Source: Clostridiaceae bacterium
GTDB lineage: Bacteria > Bacillota > Clostridia > Christensenellales > CAG-917
Length of the DNA: 61,770 bases
Direction of reading: 5' to 3'
NCBI GenBank assembly: GCA_031289315.1
Contig: JAITPR010000055.1
Location: 1 to 61,770, forward strand
The notes beneath the pieces are model-generated. The model made no database searches, had not been told where the DNA came from, and saw nothing but the letters and a program-made list of their open reading frames with translations. Position 1 is the stretch's first letter; each line of letters begins with the position of its first letter. Position numbers and translations under genes: made by a program. Below are positions 34,310 through 44,190 of the stretch, one piece after another.

Positions 34310-35569
34310 TCACTCCGCAAGCAATCCGTCGCCGCGTATTTCCTTAAGCTTAACCGTGACGGTTTCGCCGGGCGTGGCGGAAGCGGAATATACTCGCAAA
34401 TAATTTTTCGTATAGCCGCGCACATAGCCGTCTTTTGCGTCCTCAAAGAGGACCTCCGCGTCGCAGCCTATAAAGCGATTCATAAACTCGTACTTGAGTT
34501 GCGCAGCAAGCTCCGCCAAAAGAAAGGCGCGACGTTCGGTAACCGCGTGCGGCAACTCCTTAAGCTCCGCCGCTTTGGTACCCTTGCGCGGAGAATACGG
34601 AAAACAATGCGCGTCGGTTATACCGGAGTTTTTTACAAACTCATAGCCGTTCCAAAAATGCTCCTCGGTTTCGGCAGGAAAACCGGCGATTACGTCGGTA
34701 GTCACGGCGGCGTCTTTAAAATAAGCGCGTATCAGTTCCGTTTTTTCCTTGTAGACCTCCGGCGTGTAGCGCCTGTTCATGGCTTTAAGCACGTCGGCAT
34801 CTCCGCTTTGCAACGACAGATGAAAGTGCGGACAAAAGTTTTTTAAGGCGGCGGCGGCGCTTAAAAACTCCTCCGTGACGACGTTTGGTTCGAGTGAGCC
34901 TAAGCGCAAGCGAAAGCCGTACGGCTTAAACGCGGCAAGAAGGCTAGCTAGCGACGACCCTATATCACGTCCGTAGGCGGAAAGGTTGATGCCGATAAGC
35001 ACCACCTCTTTAACGTCGGAAAGGGCGTCCGCTTCCTTTAAAACCGACTCTACGGAACGCGAACGCCCCCGCCCCCGTAGGTATGGAACAATGCAATAGC
35101 TACAGAAATTATCACACCCGTCTTGCACCATTATGTAGGCGCGTGTTCTAGGACGCGCCGGCAGCATACCCTCTTCAAAAACGGAGGTAAACGGTGACAC
35201 TTCTTCTATAGCGGCTTTATCGTTTGAATTAAACAATTCAAGTGCGATTTTCGCAAATTTTGACTTGCCAGCCGCACCACTTACAAACACAACCCCTTCC
35301 TTAGCGGCGAACTGTGCTGTATCGTTTTGAGAGGCGCAACCGACGACGGCGATTTTAGCCGCCGGATTAAATTTTCGTGCGCGTGCCACGGCTTGCCGCG
35401 ACTTTCTTTCGGCTTCGGCGGTTACCGCACAGGTATTTATAACGTATAAATCGGCATAGTCCAGCTCCGGCGATACCTCAAAACCGACGGAGGACAGCTC
35501 CGCCGCAATTCGGTCGCTCTCATACTGATTGACCTTACAGCCTAAATTAAATACCGCGGCTTTTAACAA
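34310..35569 (-). CDS. mtaB: tRNA methylthiotransferase MtaB
   Basis: MtaB converts t6A37 of tRNA to ms2t6A using two Fe-S clusters. The N-terminal UPF0004 domain shows FNLGCKVNQYESD and NTCAVTAEAERKSRQ. The radical-SAM motif GCDNFCSYCIVPYLRGRGRSR near residue 148 has CxxxCxxC, and a C-terminal TRAM domain ends the 419-residue protein. FNLGCKVNQ separates MtaB from MiaB and RimO. It follows rsmE by 12 bp on the same strand, part of the dnaJ-prmA-rsmE-mtaB chain common in Bacillota. Confidence 0.93.
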   Translation of the reverse strand: MLKAAVFNLGCKVNQYESDRIAAELSSVGFEVSPELDYADLYVINTCAVTAEAERKSRQAVARARKFNPAAKIAVVGCASQNDTAQFAAKEGVVFVSGAAGKSKFAKIALELFNSNDKAAIEEVSPFTSVFEEGMLPARPRTRAYIMVQDGCDNFCSYCIVPYLRGRGRSRSVESVLKEADALSDVKEVVLIGINLSAYGRDIGSSLASLLAAFKPYGFRLRLGSLEPNVVTEEFLSAAAALKNFCPHFHLSLQSGDADVLKAMNRRYTPEVYKEKTELIRAYFKDAAVTTDVIAGFPAETEEHFWNGYEFVKNSGITDAHCFPYSPRKGTKAAELKELPHAVTERRAFLLAELAAQLKYEFMNRFIGCDAEVLFEDAKDGYVRGYTKNYLRVYSASATPGETVTVKLKEIRGDGLLAE

Positions 35570-35581
35570 GCTTTTCTCCTC

Positions 35582-36301
35582 TTACGGCAACATGGCTCCC
35601 AATCTGTACATTGTCAGCGCCAAAGCGGTTACGCTTGCGGTATCCGCGCGTAAAATACGTTTGCCCAACGACACGGATTGAAAACCGGCGTTTACGGCAA
35701 GCCCGCTTTCGCCCTCCGTAAAGCCGCCCTCACTGCCTATCACAAGCGCGGTGTGTCCTTTTACGTCGGCGTCCGCAAATCCAAAACGCGTTTCGAACTC
35801 ACAAAAAAACAGTCTCGTGTCGTAATCCGAAAGACAGACAAGGGCTTCCTCAAAGCTTTTTAAGGGGAGAATTTCCGTAAGCCTCGCACGCCCGCACTGC
35901 TTTGCCGCTTCCAATGCGACGCGTTGCAAGCGCTCAAGATTTATTTCCCGTTCCGTACAGTTTTCGGACACAAACGGAATTATCGCCGTAGCGCCCAGTT
36001 CCACCGCCTTTTGCACGACAAAATCCAATTTGCCGCCCTTGAGTACTGCGGCGGCAAGCGCCACTCTTTGCTTAGGTTCGGTACCGTTGACCACGGAGGA
36101 CGTAACTGAAGCCGTGGCAAAATCCTTATAAATTCCGTCTATCTCCGCGAAGCGGTCCAACCCGTCGCCGACGCAGACGACTATTTTAAAGCCGACCTTT
36201 AACCGCAATACATTTTTCAAATGCAAAAATTCCGTACCGCTTATCGTCGCGCGGGAACCGGATATATCCGTAGGATTTATAAAAAATCTGCGTATTTCCA
36301 T
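35582..36301 (-). CDS. rsmE: 16S rRNA (uracil1498-N3)-methyltransferase RsmE
   Basis: A SPOUT methyltransferase that modifies U1498 of 16S rRNA. The 239 residues open with the PUA-like part (RRFFINPTDI...GTEFLHLKNVLRLKVG), followed by the knot: KGGKLDFVVQKAVELGATAIIPF, ALVIGSEGGFTEGE and SLGKRILRADTASVTAL, all diagnostic. It lies between prmA and mtaB; 169 bp separate it from prmA without a gene or clear terminator. Confidence 0.94.
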   Translation of the reverse strand: MEIRRFFINPTDISGSRATISGTEFLHLKNVLRLKVGFKIVVCVGDGLDRFAEIDGIYKDFATASVTSSVVNGTEPKQRVALAAAVLKGGKLDFVVQKAVELGATAIIPFVSENCTEREINLERLQRVALEAAKQCGRARLTEILPLKSFEEALVCLSDYDTRLFFCEFETRFGFADADVKGHTALVIGSEGGFTEGESGLAVNAGFQSVSLGKRILRADTASVTALALTMYRLGAMLP

Positions 36302-36470
36302 AGTGAAAATTTTTTTGCGTATTTAACTTACGGCACCCGTCGGGTTTTAATTATTTTCAACAGTATCGGTTATTTAGAGGCTTTTTGCGCGGAAAATCCG
36401 TGAAAAAGTAATTTGTAACCTTGATACTTATGGACTGTATTCGACACGTAGCCCACTGCTCCGTGGTTGC

Positions 36471-37424
36471 TCAAATCGGCTTTACGAATAGAAGCGCATC
36501 CCATTCGCCTTCCGTTTTATGCTCCGCGCACGTCAAACCCGCCTCCGAATACGCTTTTTTTACTTCGTCCAATCTCTGGTGTATTATTCCGGAAAGAACC
36601 ATTTTGCCGTGCGGTTTCAAATGTTTAACTATGCCTTGTGACAGTCTTATGAGTATATCGGCGGTTATGTTGGCAAAAATCACATCGCCCGTTTTCGTCG
36701 GGTTTTGAAGCAAATCCGCTTGTTCGGCGACGATTTTTTTATCCGCCACGCCGTTAAGCGCGGCGTTTTCACGCGCGGATGCCAGTGCGGTTGCGTCGAT
36801 GTCGCACATATAGACGCTTGCGGCACCGGCTATTAACGCGGATATTCCTAAGATACCGCTTCCACAACCCACATCCAAAACATCCTTGCCGGTCACGTCG
36901 GGCATTAAGCTCAAGCACAACCGCGTGGTTTCGTGTTCACCGGTACCGAACGCGCTGCCGGGTTCTATTTTTACAATCCGTTCTCCGTCCGCGGGCTTAT
37001 AGTCTATCCACGCGGGTACGACGGTTATATTCGGAGTCACTATGGGCTTAAAGTGTTTTCGCCACTCGTTGCGCCAATCCGCGCCTTCCTCCGGTTTGGT
37101 GAAGACGGCAAGACTGCCGCAATCGCACTCCGCATACTCCTTCAACGCGGCAAGCTCTGCGGTTAAGCCGGCCAAGAAACCGTCGGCTTCGGATTCGGCG
37201 ACTAGCGTCTTGACGTAAACCTCTCTGCGGTCGCCGTTCAACAACTCCTCGTCAACGTAGTCCCAAAATTTTTCCGATTGTAAAACGTATGCGACGTCGG
37301 AGGGGTCGTCCACCGAAACGCCACCGGCACCCGAAGAAAACAGTACGTCCGCGACTAAATCCGCAGCTTCCGTCGTCGTAGTAACGGCAATTTCAATATA
37401 CTTCATTTTTTTATACGCCGACAT
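36471..37424 (-). CDS. prmA: Ribosomal protein L11 methyltransferase PrmA
   Basis: PrmA trimethylates ribosomal protein uL11. The N-terminal substrate domain (MKYIEIAVTTTTEAADLVADVLFSSGAGGVSVDDP) precedes a class I methyltransferase with EPGSAFGTGEHETTRLC and DVGCGSGILGISALIAGA near residue 185, and a catalytic-side motif VIFANITADIL. Its ATG lies 1 bp beyond the dnaJ stop (TGACATG), so translation is probably coupled; an internal ATG six codons later fits the family start as well but has no ribosome site. Confidence 0.93.
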   Translation of the reverse strand: MSAYKKMKYIEIAVTTTTEAADLVADVLFSSGAGGVSVDDPSDVAYVLQSEKFWDYVDEELLNGDRREVYVKTLVAESEADGFLAGLTAELAALKEYAECDCGSLAVFTKPEEGADWRNEWRKHFKPIVTPNITVVPAWIDYKPADGERIVKIEPGSAFGTGEHETTRLCLSLMPDVTGKDVLDVGCGSGILGISALIAGAASVYMCDIDATALASARENAALNGVADKKIVAEQADLLQNPTKTGDVIFANITADILIRLSQGIVKHLKPHGKMVLSGIIHQRLDEVKKAYSEAGLTCAEHKTEGEWDALLFVKPI

Positions 37425-37425
37425 G

Positions 37426-38616
37426 TCACTGTTGCTTGTCCTTAAAGCTTTTTATCTGCGGATATTGCTTTCCTTCAAAAGAGCCGTCCAACTCGTTCAG
37501 TAATTCGCGTTGACGCTTGTCGAGATTACGCGGTATTTCCACGATAATCTTTACGTATAGGTCGCCCTTACCGTCGACGCGCAACCGCTTTAAGCCCTCT
37601 CCGCGAAGCTTAAACGTCGTGCCGGACTGCGTACCGGCGGGGATGTCAAGCCCGATAGTTTTATCCAACACCTTTAAGCTGACCGTGCAGCCTAAGGAGG
37701 CTTGAACGAAGCTTATCGGTAAGTCAACATACAAATCCGCGCCCTTTCTTTCGAATATCCTATGGGCTTTCACCCTAACCCTTATGAGCAAGCTTCCGTT
37801 GTCACCGCCGTTAACGCCCGCGTTGCCCTCGTTGTACATAGTCATAGTTTGCCCGTCGTCGATGCCGGCGGGTATATTTACTTTGATAATACGGCTTTTG
37901 GCGAACCTACCCTTACCGCCGCAGGTTTTGCACGGTTCGGTTATAATTTTGCCGCGCCCGCCGCACTGCGAACATGTGGTTGCGCTGGAAAACTGCCCGA
38001 AAGGCGTGTTTTTTACCGTATTAACGGCGCCCTTACCGCCGCATTTAGGGCATGTTTTTACGGAGGTTCCGTCCTTTGCGCCGCTGCCCTTACAGTCGGG
38101 ACATTTCTCGTCGCGCCGTACGGAAAGCTCCTTTTCGACGCCGGAAGCCGCCTCCTCAAAGGATATGGTCACATCGGTAACTATGTCTTGCCCGACCTGC
38201 GGTGCGTTACGCGCGGCGCCGCTGCTTCTTCCCGTGAAACCGCCGCCGAAAATAGAGGAGATTAAATCCTCTAAATTTATGCCGCCGGAGGTTTCATAGC
38301 CGCCGAAATTGGACGCGCCGCCGCCGCCGAAGCCCGAAGAAAAATCGCCCGCGCCAAAGCCGCCGGCACCGGGTACCGGTCCGTTTTCATCGCCGAAACG
38401 GTCGTATGCGGCGCGCTTCTGTTCGTCGGAAAGCACCTCGTACGCCTCGTTAATTTTTTTGAACCGCGCTTCCGCTTTCTTTTTTTCGGCTTCGCCGGCG
38501 GTTGCAAAAACATCCGGGTGATTTTCCTTTGCCATCTTACGGTACGCCGCCTTAACTGCGTCCGCATCGGCACCTTCGGAAATACCTAGTATTTTGTAGT
38601 AATCTTTCTTGTCCAT
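37426..38616 (-). CDS. dnaJ: Chaperone DnaJ
   Basis: DnaJ stimulates the DnaK ATPase and delivers unfolded proteins. The J domain (DYYKILGISEGADADAVKAAYRKMAKENHPD) has the HPD loop near residue 34; a Gly/Phe-rich region covers about 75-135. Four CxxCxGxG zinc repeats follow (CPDCKGSG, CPKCGGKG, CSQCGGRG, CKTCGGKG), then the C-terminal beta domains. Length 396. A stem-loop lies between dnaK and dnaJ. With two DnaK and two GrpE proteins upstream, this single DnaJ may serve both. Confidence 0.95.
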   Translation of the reverse strand: MDKKDYYKILGISEGADADAVKAAYRKMAKENHPDVFATAGEAEKKKAEARFKKINEAYEVLSDEQKRAAYDRFGDENGPVPGAGGFGAGDFSSGFGGGGASNFGGYETSGGINLEDLISSIFGGGFTGRSSGAARNAPQVGQDIVTDVTISFEEAASGVEKELSVRRDEKCPDCKGSGAKDGTSVKTCPKCGGKGAVNTVKNTPFGQFSSATTCSQCGGRGKIITEPCKTCGGKGRFAKSRIIKVNIPAGIDDGQTMTMYNEGNAGVNGGDNGSLLIRVRVKAHRIFERKGADLYVDLPISFVQASLGCTVSLKVLDKTIGLDIPAGTQSGTTFKLRGEGLKRLRVDGKGDLYVKIIVEIPRNLDKRQRELLNELDGSFEGKQYPQIKSFKDKQQ

Positions 38617-38634
38617 GATTTTCTGTTGAGCGTT

Positions 38635-38668
38635 AACACGCCCCGTATTTATGATAGCGGGGCGTGTT
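38635..38668 (-). promoter_or_regulatory. Stem-loop between dnaK and dnaJ
   Basis: ACACGCCCCG and CGGGGCGTGT pair over 10-11 bp with a 12-nt loop. No T run follows on the minus strand, so it is more likely an RNA processing or stability element (or weak attenuator) than a full terminator. Confidence 0.7.
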
Positions 38669-38768
38669 TAGAACTCTAGTTTTCAGCCCGCACGAAAGCA
38701 TATTTCTATGCTTTAACGCGCGGAAATGCTAACGATACGGTAACGCGAAACTTCACAAAGGCGAATTC

Positions 38769-40661
38769 TTAGTCGTCCCACAAGCCCTGCATGGGAGGCT
38801 CTTCGTCGTCCTTCTTGTCGTCCGCCGCGGCGCCGTCATCGTCGGAATCGTCCGAATCGGATTTCGTGTCGCTCTTCGCGGAGGAGGCGGGTTCTTCGGT
38901 GGTTTCGGAGTCGGACATGCCGCCCTCGGAATAAAGCTTAGTGAATATCGGGTCGGATACCTTGGAAAGTTCGCTGACGAGTTTCTTAACCGCCTTGTCG
39001 TCCTCCGCTTTGGTAAGCGCGGCTTCGGCTTCGGCAAGCGCGTCTTCAAGCTTTTGCTTGTCCTTCTTAGACAGCTTCTCCGCGTAGTCCTCGACGAACT
39101 TCTTGTTCGTGAAGATAAGCTGTTCGGCGTTGTTTTTGGCTTCTACCAAATCCTTTCTCTTCTGATCCTCTTCGGCGTACTTCTCCGCGTCCTTAATGGC
39201 CTGTTGAATATCGCCGTCGCTCAAATTCGTAGAGGAAGTGATGGTTATGGAGCTCTGCTTGCCGGTACCCTTGTCGCGCGCCTTAACGCTGACTATGCCG
39301 TTTGCGTCGATATCGTATGTGACTTCGATTTGCGGAATGCCGCGCGGCGCGGGAGGAATGCCGCCTAATTCAAATTTACCTAAGGTCTTGTTGTCCTTAG
39401 CAAACTTTCTTTCGCCCTGCAAAACGTGTATTTCAACGGAGGACTGTCTGTCGACCGCGGTAGAGAACACCTGCGATTTTGAGGTAGGAATAGTGGTGTT
39501 ACGGGGTATAATTTTCGTAAAGATGCCGCCCATTGTTTCGATACCTAAGGACAACGGAGTTACGTCTAAGAGGAGGAGGTCTTTAACCTCGCCGCCCAAA
39601 ACGCCGCCTTGAATTGCCGCGCCTACCGCGACGCACTCGTCCGGGTTGATGCCCTTATAGGGATCCTTGCCGGTGAGCTTTTTAACGCCCTCGTAAACGG
39701 CGGGAATTCTCGTGGAACCGCCGACCAAAATAACCTTAGCGATTTCGCCGATGGAAAGCCCGGCATCCTTTAACGCTTGTTGCGTGGGAAGCATGGTTTT
39801 TTCCACCAAATCCTTGGTGAGGTCGTCGAATTTAGCGCGGGTAAGCTCCATGTCAAGGTGGAGAGGACCTGCCTTGCCAACGGAGATAAACGGCAAATTA
39901 ATTTGCGTTTTCATGACGCCGGAGAGGTCTATTTTTGCCTTTTCGGAGGCTTCCTTGATACGTTGCATAGCCAATCTGTCTTTGGAGAGGTCAATACCCT
40001 CCTTAGATTGGAACTGCTCCACAACATAGTCCATTACCTTTTGGTCGAAGTCGTCGCCGCCCAAACGGTTGTTACCGCTAGTCGCCAAAACTTCGAATAC
40101 GCCGTCGCCTATTTCAAGCAGGGATACGTCGAACGTACCGCCGCCTAAGTCGAAGATGAGGATTTTTTGCGGACCCATGTCATCCTTGTCCACGCCGTAG
40201 GCAAGTGCCGCCGCCGTAGGCTCGTTGATGATACGCTTTACTTCAAGACCGGCGATTTTGCCCGCGTCCTTAGTAGCTTGTCTTTGCGCGTCGCTGAAGT
40301 ACGCGGGGACGGTAATAACCGCGTCCGTAACGGGTTCGCCTAAGTAGGCTTCCGCGTCATTCTTCAGTTTGGTAAGTATCATAGCGGAAATTTCTTGCGG
40401 AGAATACTCCTTTCCGTGAGCCTTAACCTTGCGGGCGGTACCCATATCCCTTTTGATAGAGATAATTGTGTTGTCGGGGTTCGCCACCGCTTGACGCTTT
40501 GCGATTTCACCGACAAGTCTTTCGCCGTCCTTAGCGAAGCCTACGACGGAGGGCGTTGTCCTTGCGCCTTCCGCATTAGGTATGACGACAGGCTCTCCGC
40601 CTTCTAATACTGCCATACATGAGTTAGTTGTACCTAAGTCAATTCCGAGAATTTTTCCCAT
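38769..40661 (-). CDS. dnaK: Chaperone DnaK (full length)
   Basis: Hsp70. The 630 residues comprise the ATPase domain ([39 protein letters not shown]), the interdomain linker ([17 protein letters not shown]), the substrate-binding beta domain, the helical lid and an acidic tail ending [17 protein letters not shown] precedes the start. A truncated second dnaK lies 167 bp upstream. The intergenic region is A/T rich with an AAACGGC-GCAA-GCCGTTT hairpin near 40734-40751 whose T run is on the wrong side for minus-strand termination. Confidence 0.96.
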   Translation of the reverse strand: MGKILGIDLGTTNSCMAVLEGGEPVVIPNAEGARTTPSVVGFAKDGERLVGEIAKRQAVANPDNTIISIKRDMGTARKVKAHGKEYSPQEISAMILTKLKNDAEAYLGEPVTDAVITVPAYFSDAQRQATKDAGKIAGLEVKRIINEPTAAALAYGVDKDDMGPQKILIFDLGGGTFDVSLLEIGDGVFEVLATSGNNRLGGDDFDQKVMDYVVEQFQSKEGIDLSKDRLAMQRIKEASEKAKIDLSGVMKTQINLPFISVGKAGPLHLDMELTRAKFDDLTKDLVEKTMLPTQQALKDAGLSIGEIAKVILVGGSTRIPAVYEGVKKLTGKDPYKGINPDECVAVGAAIQGGVLGGEVKDLLLLDVTPLSLGIETMGGIFTKIIPRNTTIPTSKSQVFSTAVDRQSSVEIHVLQGERKFAKDNKTLGKFELGGIPPAPRGIPQIEVTYDIDANGIVSVKARDKGTGKQSSITITSSTNLSDGDIQQAIKDAEKYAEEDQKRKDLVEAKNNAEQLIFTNKKFVEDYAEKLSKKDKQKLEDALAEAEAALTKAEDDKAVKKLVSELSKVSDPIFTKLYSEGGMSDSETTEEPASSAKSDTKSDSDDSDDDGAAADDKKDDEEPPMQGLWDD

Positions 40662-40791
40662 TTTTATTTACTCCTTGTTTTTCTGATTTGCTTTTATATT
40701 TGTTGTGCTTTAACAGCTGCTTATACCAAACGGCGCAAGCCGTTTTTTTCCGTTTTTTTAGTGTTTTTTTGCGGTTTTTACCACTTTTTTA

Positions 40792-40855
40792 TTGCGGTAT
40801 TTTTTGCGCTCTTTCTTGCTTTATCGCTTTATTTGTTGCGGTATTTTTTGCGCTC
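40792..40855. repeat. Exact 20-bp copy at the 3' end of the short dnaK
   Basis: ttgcggtattttttgcgctc occurs at 40792-40811 and 40836-40855, a 44-bp offset. The second copy encodes the last residues (ERKKYRN) of the short DnaK; the first lies past its stop. Confidence 0.85.
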
Positions 40856-42349
40856 GTCCTTAGCGAATGACTTTTCTTCCTTAGCCGCGTCTTCGATTTC
40901 GTCCGCGGAAAGGTTTGTCGTGGCGGTGACGGTTATCGACGTCGACTTACCGGTCGCCTTATCCTTTGCGCTTACGTTAACTATGCCGTTTGCGTCTATG
41001 TCGAACTTAACCTCTATCTTAGGAACCCCCGCGTTAGCCGGCGCAATGCCGTACAACTCAAAGCGTCCTAAGGTCTTGTTATCCTTAGCATACTGGCGTT
41101 CGCCTTGCAGCACGTGTACGTCGACGGAATTCTGTCTGTCGGACGCGGTGGTGAACACCTGCGAACTGGAGGTAGGTATGGTAGTGTTGCGCGGAATAAT
41201 TTTCGTGAACACTCCTCCCCACGTTTCGATGCCCAGCGACAACGGAGTTACATCAAGCAACACAAGGTCTTTTACCTCGCCGTCCAACACGCCGGCTTGA
41301 ATTGCCGCGCCTATCGCCACGCATTCGTCGGGGTTGATACCGGCATAGGGATCCTTACCCATAAGCTGTTTAACGGCGTTTATGACTGCGGGGGTACGTG
41401 TCGAACCTCCAACTAGCACCACGCGTGAAATTTCGGTTTCTCTTAGGTTAGCGTCCTTTAAGGCTTGCTTTGTCGGTAGAATGGTCTTATCCACCAAATG
41501 TTTGGTGAGCGCTTCGAATTTAGCGCGGGTAAGCTCCATGTTTATGTGCTTAGGACCGCTTGCGTCCGCCGCTATAAACGGCAGGTTTATCTGCGTTTTC
41601 ATGACGCCGGAGAGGTCAATTTTTGCCTTTTCCGCGGCTTCCTTTACGCGTTGCATGGCGGATTTATCGGTAGTCAAATCAACCTTTTCCTTTGTTTTGA
41701 ACTCCTCCACTATGTAATCCATGACGCACTTGTCGAAGTCGTCGCCGCCCAAACGGTTGTTGCCGCTAGTCGCCAAAACCTCAAATACGCCGTCGCCTAT
41801 CTCCAAGATGGAAACGTCGAATGTGCCGCCGCCTAAGTCGAAAATGAGAATTTTTTCGGATTTAGTGCCTTCCTTATCAAGTCCGTAGGCAAGCGCACCC
41901 GCCGTAGGCTCGTTGATTATCCTAAGCACATCCAAACCGGCTATGGTGCCTGCGTCCTTTGTCGCCTGTCTTTGCGCGTCGCTGAAGTACGCGGGGACGG
42001 TGATAACCGCTTGCTTTACCTTTTCGCCCAAATAAATTTCCGCTTCAAGCTTGAGCCTTGTCAGAATCATGGCGGAAATTTCCTGCGGCGTATAGTTTTC
42101 GCCGTTTACGTTGACCATACGCGCCGTACCCATATCGCGTTTGATAGACACGATTGTGTTATCGGGGTTCGCCACCGCTTGACGCTTTGCAATCGCGCCG
42201 ACCATGCGTTCTCCGTCTTTAGAAAACGCCACTATGGACGGGGTTGTTCTTGCGCCCTCCGAGTTGGCTATGACGACGGGTTCTCCGCCTTCCATAACCG
42301 CCACGCACGAGTTCGTCGTACCTAAATCTATACCTATAACCTTTCCCAT
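40829..42349 (-). CDS. Second DnaK, lacking the helical lid
   Basis: The 506-residue Hsp70 paralogue is close in sequence to the full-length copy: [39 protein letters not shown] and [17 protein letters not shown] are intact. The substrate-binding beta domain is complete (VQVFTT-type start through [17 protein letters not shown]), then the protein ends [10 protein letters not shown] where a normal DnaK continues about 120 residues into the lid and tail. ATP hydrolysis and linker motifs look functional, so a lidless chaperone with fast substrate exchange is plausible. A loss of the lid by local duplication or deletion at the repeat around 40792-40855 is equally plausible. It follows the two grpE genes in the hrcA operon. 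Confidence 0.88.
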   Translation of the reverse strand: MGKVIGIDLGTTNSCVAVMEGGEPVVIANSEGARTTPSIVAFSKDGERMVGAIAKRQAVANPDNTIVSIKRDMGTARMVNVNGENYTPQEISAMILTRLKLEAEIYLGEKVKQAVITVPAYFSDAQRQATKDAGTIAGLDVLRIINEPTAGALAYGLDKEGTKSEKILIFDLGGGTFDVSILEIGDGVFEVLATSGNNRLGGDDFDKCVMDYIVEEFKTKEKVDLTTDKSAMQRVKEAAEKAKIDLSGVMKTQINLPFIAADASGPKHINMELTRAKFEALTKHLVDKTILPTKQALKDANLRETEISRVVLVGGSTRTPAVINAVKQLMGKDPYAGINPDECVAIGAAIQAGVLDGEVKDLVLLDVTPLSLGIETWGGVFTKIIPRNTTIPTSSSQVFTTASDRQNSVDVHVLQGERQYAKDNKTLGRFELYGIAPANAGVPKIEVKFDIDANGIVNVSAKDKATGKSTSITVTATTNLSADEIEDAAKEEKSFAKDERKKYRNK

Positions 42350-42419
42350 TCGCTGTCAACCTCTGCTGTTGTTTGTTTTAATATTTTGAAACTCCCGCGC
42401 TTGCGGAAATTTTTATACT

Positions 42420-42488
42420 GGTGTGGATAATTTGCGGTGACAAAATATCTTCTTGTATAGCAAGTCGCCACCGATGATTTGTCCTCGC
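42420..42488. repeat. Dispersed palindrome, copy H
   Basis: Ends GGTGTGGATAATTTGCGGTGAC and ACCGATGATTTGTCCTCGC, with CTTGTATAGCAAG inside. It ends 3 bp from the stop of the second grpE, between it and the short dnaK. Confidence 0.7.
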
Positions 42489-42491
42489 TTT

Positions 42492-43154
42492 CTATACGCC
42501 TATCTTGACTACCGCGTGGCGTATTACCTTGCCACCGCGCGCATAGCCCTTCAGAAACACTTCTAAAACCTTGCCGGCTTTGTCGGGGTTTTCCTCTCTC
42601 ATGACGGCGTTCATAGTCGCCATGTCGAAGTCCTCTCCCAAAGCCTTTACTTCCTCGACGCCCAAAGCGGTAAGTGCGGCGATAGCTTGCTTTTCGATAA
42701 TCTCAAAGCCGGACAAGGCCGCTCCCTTTACGTGCTTACGCGCAAGGTCGAAGCCGTCGAAAACGGGCAGAAAGGCGGCTATAGCGTCCTTAAACCCACT
42801 CTCACGGCTTTCCGCCGCTACGTCCTGATTACGCTTGCGGAAGTTGGCATATTCGCGTTGTAGCGCTTCGTAGCGCTCATTCGCCAATTGCTCAAGATTT
42901 TTCAATTTTTTGACGGTATTTTCCGCCGCAAACGCAAGCGCTTGCTCTTTTTGAGTACGTTCGTCGTCAAGATGTTTTTCGTACTCTTCCTTGACGTCGC
43001 TTAAACGTCTTTCCGCGTCGGCTCTGACGATTGCCAAACGCTTCTCTATTTCCGCCCTCAAAGCCTCGGCGAAATCGCGTTCGCTTGCGGTTTCCTCCGC
43101 GTTTTCGGCGGCGGCATCTTTATTTATATCGTTGTTGTCGTTGTATTCTTCCAT
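42492..43154 (-). CDS. GrpE, second copy
   Basis: The 220-residue product is a GrpE-type nucleotide exchange factor for DnaK: a charged coiled-coil N-terminal half (about residues 30-110), then the family core ANFRKRNQDVAAE...LPVFDGFDLARKH, and the C-terminal beta wing with MNAVMREENPDKAGKVLEVFLKGYARGGKVIRHAVVKIGV. It starts 5 bp after the first grpE. One residue set differs from the norm (FDGFDLA instead of LDNLERA), suggesting specialisation. A natural partner is the short DnaK, which comes next, but this is inferred from order only. Confidence 0.9.
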   Translation of the reverse strand: MEEYNDNNDINKDAAAENAEETASERDFAEALRAEIEKRLAIVRADAERRLSDVKEEYEKHLDDERTQKEQALAFAAENTVKKLKNLEQLANERYEALQREYANFRKRNQDVAAESRESGFKDAIAAFLPVFDGFDLARKHVKGAALSGFEIIEKQAIAALTALGVEEVKALGEDFDMATMNAVMREENPDKAGKVLEVFLKGYARGGKVIRHAVVKIGV

Positions 43155-43159
43155 ACGGC

Positions 43160-44113
43160 TTAATACCCTATTTTCACTATCGCGTGGCGTATTACCTTGG
43201 TTCCTCTTATATATCCCTTGGTGAGGACGGCAATGACTTTATCAGCCATCTCCGGATTTTCCTCCCGGACTACGACATTCATGAGGTTGGGGTCAAAATC
43301 ATTGCCTACCGCTTCGATTTCACTTACGCCGAACTTAGCCAAAACAATCGAACATTGCTGTTCCATGAGGTCGAAGCCTTCGCGTGAGCTGTCGTCCTTT
43401 ATGTAGGGACGCGCACGGTCGAAGTTGTCAAGCACGGGCAAAAGCTCCGCTACAACTTTGTTTATACCCTCTTCCTTGGCGTTTGCGGTGGCTTCCTGAT
43501 TGCGGCGACGGAAATTATCAAAGTCGTTTTTCAGGTTTGCCGCCATCACCTTCACTTCCACCGCCTTGTCTTGCGCTTCTTTAAGCTCCGATTCGGCTTT
43601 GGCTATATCGCGTTGGTATTCGCGCAGGGTTTCCTCTCTTTCGCGAAGCTTTGCGGTCAATGTAGCAATTTCTTGAGAGGTCTGCGCCGACGCCGGCTTT
43701 TTAGCCGTTTCGGGTGCGGCGGCGGGCTTACCCGTAGGGGCGGCTCCCGTTTCCTCCGCTTCCTTTTCCGTTCTTGCGGTGCGGCGCGCTTCGGCGCGTT
43801 TGGCTCTCTTTTTACGGCGAGCGTCGCGGCGCTTGTCACGCTTAGACTGTTCGACCTCCTCCGCGACTTCTTCCGCGGCGGCAATCTGCACGGAGATTAT
43901 GTTCTCAACCTCGGAAAGCGTTTCCTCTATATCCTCGATGTCCTCAAGAACGGCTTCCTCCGCTACTTTTTCCTCTTCGGCTTTAGCTTTGGCGATAGCT
44001 TCGCTTTCTTCGCATTGTTGCACCGCCTCTTCTTGGGCAATCTTCAATGCTTCGTCGGCAACGGTGTTCTCAACCGCCTCTTCCGCAACGCCTGCGGTTT
44101 TGTTCTCTTCCAT
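43160..44113 (-). CDS. grpE: GrpE with long charged N-terminus
   Basis: GrpE releases ADP from DnaK. The core occupies about residues 180-317 (LKNDFDNFRRRNQEA, LLPVLDNFDRARPY, MNVVVREENPEMADKVIAVLTKGYIRGTKVIRHAIVKIGY). The first 150 residues are a low-complexity tract, first Glu/Ala rich, then Lys/Arg/Ala rich, then Ala/Pro/Thr rich; this makes it about 120 residues longer than the usual GrpE. The core resembles the second copy closely at the C-terminus, so the pair arose by duplication. GGGAG precedes the ATG. It follows hrcA by 77 bp. Confidence 0.92.
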   Translation of the reverse strand: MEENKTAGVAEEAVENTVADEALKIAQEEAVQQCEESEAIAKAKAEEEKVAEEAVLEDIEDIEETLSEVENIISVQIAAAEEVAEEVEQSKRDKRRDARRKKRAKRAEARRTARTEKEAEETGAAPTGKPAAAPETAKKPASAQTSQEIATLTAKLREREETLREYQRDIAKAESELKEAQDKAVEVKVMAANLKNDFDNFRRRNQEATANAKEEGINKVVAELLPVLDNFDRARPYIKDDSSREGFDLMEQQCSIVLAKFGVSEIEAVGNDFDPNLMNVVVREENPEMADKVIAVLTKGYIRGTKVIRHAIVKIGY

Positions 44114-44190
44114 AAAATTGTTTCTCCCTTTGTCCGTCGTCGACCGCTCTAAAACTTAGCGTCCGCCGCCGTAACCTTTATTCGGAAAGC

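Noticed and set aside
40731..40755. Terminator between the two dnaK genes
   Set aside because: The AAACGGC-GCAA-GCCGTTT stem has its T run on the plus strand, whereas the genes are read on the minus strand.
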